This document shows, in pieces, positions 60,094 through 64,000 of a DNA stretch of 64,000 bases. The DNA is taken from the NCBI GenBank assembly GCA_017394805.1, contig JAFPXC010000005.1:1-64000 (forward strand), in the 5' to 3' direction. The position numbers were made by a program, and so were the translations under genes. How positions within the stretch are numbered: position 1 is the first letter of the stretch; every line of letters begins with the position of its first letter. The DNA is from Clostridia bacterium. GTDB taxonomy: Bacteria > Bacillota > Clostridia > Christensenellales > CAG-1252. The notes beneath the pieces are model-generated. The model ran no database searches. It saw nothing but the letters and a program-made list of their open reading frames with translations, and was not told the origin of the DNA.

Positions 60094-61004
60094 GTGGAAA
60101 GGTTATAAGCACTCTGCTTTGCGCTATCTTTCATTCTCCGCTTATAAATAATTCCGAATTATCCAATAAAGCCGGCAAGAAAACAAAAAAGTATCGATCA
60201 CACTATAAGCCCGCAAAGGAATTCGATTATTCTATTTGCGAACTAAATGGTGTTAATCATGAAATCCTTGAAGCAAAACGGAAAGGCAACGACAAAGTTG
60301 TATTACTGTTGCACGGTGGAAGTTACAAGGTACGGTTGATTGATATGTATCGCCGTCTTTCTGAAAAGATAAGCAGAACGCTTGATTATTGTACGGTTTA
60401 CGATCTTGACTACAGAACCTTTCCGGAATACAAGTATCCGGCACAGATCGAAGATACGGTTGCACTGTTTCAGAAAATGCTACGGAAGGGAATAAAAGCA
60501 GAGGATATTGTTATTATCGGCGATAGCGCGGGAGCCAATCTTGCGCTTGCTTCAACACTTTATATGCGTGATAACGGAATGAAATTGCCCGCTGCCGTTA
60601 TTTGCTTTTCTTTATGGGGAGATGCTACCAATTCAGGGAAGTCTATTGTAGAGAATTGCTATCGTGATCCGTTTGGCGGAATTGCAAGGCGGAAAAAGCC
60701 GGAAGAGAATTGGGAATATTTACACCGTATATCCGCTTTCGCCAAAGACCTTGACAGAAACAGTCCTTATGTATCACCGAGTTTTGCTGATTTTACAGGT
60801 TTTCCTCCGGTAACTTTAATATGCGGCGAAGCGGAGATGGATAGGAGTGCCAACGAACTTGCCTACGAAAACATGAGAAAAGTCGGCGTAGATGTTGAAC
60901 TTCATATGTTTGACGGAATGTTCCACGATTTCCAGTTAATTTCGTTTTTTCCCGAAACCAAAAGATCATTTGGGATAATGAAGGATAGAATTAAACAATT
61001 GTAA
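60081..61004 (+). CDS. alpha/beta hydrolase, HSL-type esterase
   Basis: 307 residues. Oxyanion motif HGGSY at 78-82, nucleophile S149 in GDSAG, an acidic residue near EAEMDRSANE and the histidine in GMFHDF complete the triad. This is the hormone-sensitive-lipase family of small-ester hydrolases. It overlaps the kinase gene, so both probably act on one compound. Composition is between that of the defence genes and the core. The dispersed repeat copy 2 begins 38 bases after the stop. Confidence 0.85.
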   Translation: MQSLSGKVISTLLCAIFHSPLINNSELSNKAGKKTKKYRSHYKPAKEFDYSICELNGVNHEILEAKRKGNDKVVLLLHGGSYKVRLIDMYRRLSEKISRTLDYCTVYDLDYRTFPEYKYPAQIEDTVALFQKMLRKGIKAEDIVIIGDSAGANLALASTLYMRDNGMKLPAAVICFSLWGDATNSGKSIVENCYRDPFGGIARRKKPEENWEYLHRISAFAKDLDRNSPYVSPSFADFTGFPPVTLICGEAEMDRSANELAYENMRKVGVDVELHMFDGMFHDFQLISFFPETKRSFGIMKDRIKQL

Positions 61005-61041
61005 GCGTTAAAGGAATTTATATTTCCCACGTCGAATAAAT

Positions 61042-61099
61042 AAAACGAACAACTAAAATCGGGTTTCCCGATTGTTCGGCGCGCCGCCGGCGACGCCAT
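61042..61099 (+). repeat. dispersed structured repeat, copy 2
   Basis: Matches 4232-4289 at 56 of 58 positions, same orientation. Here the inner stem is a perfect ATCGGG/CCCGAT. Like copy 1 it lies just downstream of a plus-strand accessory gene and upstream of serine-recombinase sequence. Confidence 0.75.
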
Positions 61100-61114
61100 T
61101 CGGAAAAGCGTTTT

Positions 61115-61160
61115 GGTGTTTTTCCCTTTACCTGCTCTATGGAAATCGGCAAAAAACACC
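61115..61160 (+). repeat. 9-bp inverted repeat following the dispersed repeat, copy 2
   Basis: GGTGTTTTT at 61115-61123 pairs with AAAAACACC at 61152-61160 around a 28-nt loop containing CCTGCT. It starts 16 nt after the repeat, as in copy 1. Confidence 0.6.
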
Positions 61161-61390
61161 GAAAAAAGTGTTAGGGTGTACGCAAAAACGAACACCTTAA
61201 CCTTTACAAATACGCTCAAAAGCTGTATAATGAGTGTACAAACTGAATATGGGCGGCAGGTAAAATACCATTGCCTGTTGCTGACGTTCGTTAAGCGATT
61301 AGAATTGGCAGAAGCCGTATTGACTTAAACCGCATAAAAACCCAAGAGCGGGCGGAGAGAACAGTACGAAACCGTGAACCTTTAGACTTC

Positions 61391-61454
61391 GGGCGAACAG
61401 ATAGACCTTATTTTTGTGTTGCAGAAACACATGTAGAGTTTTGTCTGTTCGCCC
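61391..61454. terminator. long inverted repeat, possible terminator
   Basis: GGGCGAACAGA pairs with TCTGTTCGCCC over 11 bp with a 42-nt loop; a T-rich stretch follows on the plus strand. It lies in an otherwise gene-free part of 61161-61495. Confidence 0.45.
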
Positions 61455-61509
61455 TTTGTTTTTAACGGCGCATATTCGTTTGAATACAACCACACAAGGA
61501 GGAATGCCT

Positions 61510-61617
61510 ATGAATGCAAGAGATCGACCTATGAATTGACAGCCACGGACGGGAGAGAAACTTCGTTTAGAATTTTGGGAATCCGTAAGGAAATGGAGGC
61601 TTGAGGAAAGCAGGTAA
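61510..61617 (+). pseudogene. 36-codon ORF interrupted by one TGA
   Basis: ATG 61510 sits seven bases after a perfect AAGGAGG (61496-61502). The frame reads MNARDRPMN, then TGA at 61537-61539, then QPRTGEKLRLEFWESVRKW and on to TAA at 61615. Either a nonsense-mutated small element gene or one that needs TGA readthrough. Family unknown. Confidence 0.4.
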
Positions 61618-61746
61618 AGGGATTTCCCAAAATCAATAATTTTCGTCAATCCGACTCGTGGACAAGTGGGAAACCCACATTCCCTTTTTCGGCAAGTAAT
61701 TGCCAAAGATTACAGGCCCATATCTCTCTGCGCGGAGAAATATTCG

Positions 61747-61760
61747 TCGTATATATACGA
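61747..61760. promoter_or_regulatory. operator candidate O1 (14-bp palindrome)
   Basis: TCGTATATATACGA is a perfect palindrome upstream of the -35 box of the 61850 gene. It shares 12 of 14 bases with O2 at 61806-61819. Confidence 0.6.
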
Positions 61761-61768
61761 GAAAGAGT

Positions 61769-61797
61769 TTGACACGCCCTCGTTAATGGAGTAGAAT
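61769..61797 (+). promoter_or_regulatory. promoter of the 61850 gene
   Basis: TTGACA at 61769-61774, 17-bp spacer, TAGAAT at 61792-61797. Confidence 0.8.
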
Positions 61798-61805
61798 ATG
61801 GACAG

Positions 61806-61819
61806 TCGTATCAATACGA
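61806..61819. promoter_or_regulatory. operator candidate O2 (near-palindrome)
   Basis: TCGTAT-CA-ATACGA covers the predicted transcription start; with O1 it brackets the promoter at a centre spacing of 59 bp. Confidence 0.6.
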
Positions 61820-61849
61820 TTATGATATTCACCAAAGGAGATGAAAGAG

Positions 61850-62077
61850 ATGACGAAACCGAGAGCGGAAAAAGATAAGAGATATGAGGATAGACACAAG
61901 GAAGAACGGAAAGCCAAGTGCATGGTTTGGGGAACGAGCGTTAACAGAAAAGAAGCGGAAGAGATAAACGCTTTCCTCGAAGAGTACGGTTATTCGAAAG
62001 TCCAACTGATCCGGGCGGGATATCAAGCGTTAATGGACGAAGCCGCCGAGAAAGATTTGGGATTAGCGGACAAATAG
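61850..62077 (+). CDS. small ribbon-helix-helix-like DNA-binding protein of the mobile element
   Basis: 75 residues. ATG 61850 is nine bases after AAAGGAG (61834-61840); ATG 61841 abuts that site and is unlikely. A basic N-terminus (TKPRAEKDKRYEDRHKEERK) is followed by KCMVWGTSVNRKEAEEINAF and YSKVQLIRAGYQALMDEA, a short strand and two helices as in ribbon-helix-helix repressors. Such proteins bind short palindromes as dimers, and two matching palindromes flank its own promoter. Self-repression and control of excision are likely roles, by inference. Confidence 0.65.
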   Translation: MTKPRAEKDKRYEDRHKEERKAKCMVWGTSVNRKEAEEINAFLEEYGYSKVQLIRAGYQALMDEAAEKDLGLADK

Positions 62078-62329
62078 GGCTCCCGCAAAACTTTTTTCAA
62101 AAGATTTGTGGGAAGAGGAGCAACCGACCGAAAAGTCTTGCCCTTTCCGATGTTACTGAAAGGGCTGACAAAAGGGCGAGTTGTGACGAGGATGAATACG
62201 ATGATTTCTTCAGCGGAGAAATTGAAGAGTTCGAAAAGCGGAAGAATCAGGATAAATAACGTCTTCAAGGATGAAGAACATACACAGCTAACGTAGGGAA
62301 AAGGATTACTCGGAAGAAGCATTGGCGTA
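62078..62329 (+). other. degenerate coding remnants
   Basis: No intact gene. One frame reads KLFSKDLWEEEQPTEK from about 62090 and, after a one-base shift near 62128, another reads DEDEYDDFFSGEIEEFEKR up to TAA near 62257. This looks like a small acidic protein broken by a frameshift, but the family is not recognised. Confidence 0.35.
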
Positions 62330-62518
62330 ATGGACTCCCTTAGATTCCTTGTGAGAGTGAGGGCAAAAAATACATCGGATTCCCTCACCGTCCAAAAGGA
62401 ATGAATAATAAAACACCAAGTAAAGAACGTTGTCACCGTGGATTTAACAAGCGGTGCGATCGACAAAACTCCTTGCGACTTGTCGCGGGAACAAATCAAC
62501 AAAAGCGCAAACATATAG
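62330..62518 (+). pseudogene. 63-codon ORF interrupted by one TGA
   Basis: The frame opens at ATG 62330 (MDSLRFLVRVRAKNTSDSL), meets TGA at 62402-62404 after VQKE, and continues IIKHQVKNVVTVDLTSGAID to TAG at 62516. Both halves are coherent and protein-like. Without the stop it would be a 62-residue protein of the recombinase region. It lacks a strong ribosome-binding site. Confidence 0.4.
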
Positions 62519-62600
62519 GCAAACGTATTGATAGACTTTGTTAAAAACGGCGGAAGCCTTCAATATCTTACGCCAAAGAACGTATTCGGGAGGAAAGGCA

Positions 62601-64000
62601 ATGAATTGAGCAGTCATTTATGCAAGATTCAGTTCGCACAGTCAAACGAAACAATCCATCGAAGGACAACTCCGCGAGTGCTATGAATATGCCAAACGGC
62701 AAAACATTATGATCGTCGGCGAATATATAGACAGAGCCTTGACGGGAACGACGGACAAGCGTCCAAATTTCTTAAAGATGATCGAAGACAGCAAGAAAAA
62801 GAACTTTGACTTCGTTCTCGTGTATCAATTGGATCGTTTCGCTCGCAACCGATATGACAGCGCAAACTACAAAGCAAAACTCAAAAAGAACGGCGTGCGT
62901 GTTCTCTCCGCAAAAGAGAATATCAGCAACGACGCAAGCGGTATCTTGATTGAGGGCGTACTGGAAAGTATGGCGGAGTATTACTCCGCCGAGCTTTCCC
63001 AAAAGGTCAAACGTGGTATTCGTGAGAGCCTGACCAAAGGATATTTCATCGGCGGTTACGGACTCTTCGGTTATGACGTCGTGGACAAAAGATGGGTGAT
63101 AAACTCCTTTGAAGCGGACGTCGTGCGAGACGTGTTCAATCGGTACAGAAACGGCGAAAAACTGAACGACATCATCAAGAGGCTCAATCGTGACGGTATC
63201 AAGACGAAAGCGGGTTCGGCGTTCAATATGAACAGCGTTGCTCGTATGATCCGTAACGAGAAGTATATCGGTATCGTTCGCTCCAACGGCAATGTCTATA
63301 TCAACGTCGTTCCCGCCATCGTGGACGAAAGACTATTCCGAGAGTGTAACGAAATGATGGACGAACACAAGCACAAACGGCGTGAGTGTAAGGCGGAGAA
63401 TCCGTATATATTGAGCGGTAAACTGTTCTGCGGCTACTGTGGCAGCATGATGACGGCGGAAGCCGGCACGAGCAAAACAGGCAAAGTCCATCGCTATTAC
63501 AAGTGTTTCAATCGCAAGAAGAATCATTCTGCCTGTGGTAAGAAAAACTACAAGCAAAAGGACTTGGAAGACCTCGTGTTCGACACGACGGTGGACTATA
63601 TCTTGAAACCGAAATTCATCGACCGAATCGCGCAGATCGTGGTGGAACGCTTTAACACAGAAATAACAAAACCGGCGAACCTCGCCAACCTTGAAAACGA
63701 GCTAAAATCCAAAGAAAAAGCGATAAACGGCTTGCTCACCGCAATGGAACAAGGCGTCGTCACGAAAACGACCAAAGATAGAATGCTCGCATTGGAAGCG
63801 CAAAAGGAAGAGTTGGAAAGCAAGATCGCTTTAGAAAAGTCAAGACAAACCGAGCCGTTATCTTATGAAAAGGTACGCGCTTTTTTGAACTATTTCGCAC
63901 GGAAAAAGTACGAAAGCGACGAAGCGAAAAACGAATTCTTCAATTCGTTCATCAATCGTGTGATTTTGTACGACGACAGAGTGCTTATCTTCTACAACAC
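62601..64000 (+). CDS. large serine recombinase, 3' partial, with an in-frame TGA at codon 3
   Basis: About 466 codons to the window edge. ATG 62601 has GGAGG seven bases upstream, but codon 3 is TGA (62607-62609); the next in-frame ATG is 62709. After the TGA: AVIYARFSSHSQ with the catalytic serine, QSIEGQLRECYEYA, LVYQLDRFARNRYDSA, the recombinase domain ending GGYGLFGYDVVDKR, a zinc ribbon (CGYCGSMM, then YYKC and SACGKKNY), and a coiled coil from 63660 on. It integrates and excises the element by a serine-linked intermediate. If translated from 62709 the catalytic serine is lost, so expression depends on how the TGA is read. Confidence 0.85.

Noticed and set aside
62607-62609. TGA as selenocysteine in the recombinase
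   Set aside because: The site is codon 3, outside the catalytic centre, and no SECIS-like hairpin is apparent directly downstream.

Overview
The window reads as a chromosome segment of an uncultured, GC-rich member of the Clostridia (Firmicutes), probably gut-associated. This rests on strong Shine-Dalgarno sequences, consensus sigma-A promoters, a DUF1540 protein, an HflX with the clostridial N-terminal domain, a BclA-like collagen protein, a Fe-S serine dehydratase and several glycoside hydrolases. TGA is used as a stop in the core genes. Genus-level placement is not possible from the sequence alone.

Layout. (A) 1-4.6 kb is a decayed accessory island: an AlbA_2/ATPase regulator cut by the window edge, an AT-rich protein with an N-terminal TIR domain and a methyltransferase-like fold, a structured repeat, and the C-terminal remnant of a large serine recombinase. 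(B) 4.6-51.7 kb is mostly GC-rich core: tRNA-Pro with a 19-bp direct repeat at its 5' end, rplI, the proB-proA-proC operon, alpha-galactosidase, rho, PRPP synthetase, a five-gene surface/serine-dehydratase operon, beta-glucosidase (GH3), hflX with alpha-glucosidase (GH31), htpG, a 1640-residue InlB-repeat/leucine-rich lipoprotein, mscS, and msrA with free-methionine sulfoxide reductase. (C) 51.7-61.0 kb is an AT-rich defence island: a Hachiman pair (hamA, hamB) behind an AAA/DUF4143 gene on the minus strand, then divergently a membrane protein plus two TIR proteins (Thoeris-like, one split by a frameshift), then a small-molecule-type kinase and an alpha/beta hydrolase. (D) 61.0-64.0 kb is a second mobile element with a small DNA-binding-like protein, its probable operators, and a large serine recombinase that runs off the end.

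The genes work in recognisable blocks: glutamate to proline (proBAC), oligosaccharide use (GH36, GH3, GH31, a GH2 remnant), cell-surface lipoproteins (five large secreted proteins, two with putative enzymatic domains and one with a pilin-like partner), oxidative repair of methionine, and anti-phage defence.

The observations least explained by known genes are: an array of five tiny hairpins with constant 7-nt linkers and unrelated stems at 47289-47393; a 58-bp folded repeat present in both islands, each copy followed at the same distance by a stem of unrelated sequence; a canonical -1 slippery heptamer directly before a stop in a TIR gene; and three reading frames in the right-hand element each interrupted by exactly one in-frame TGA.
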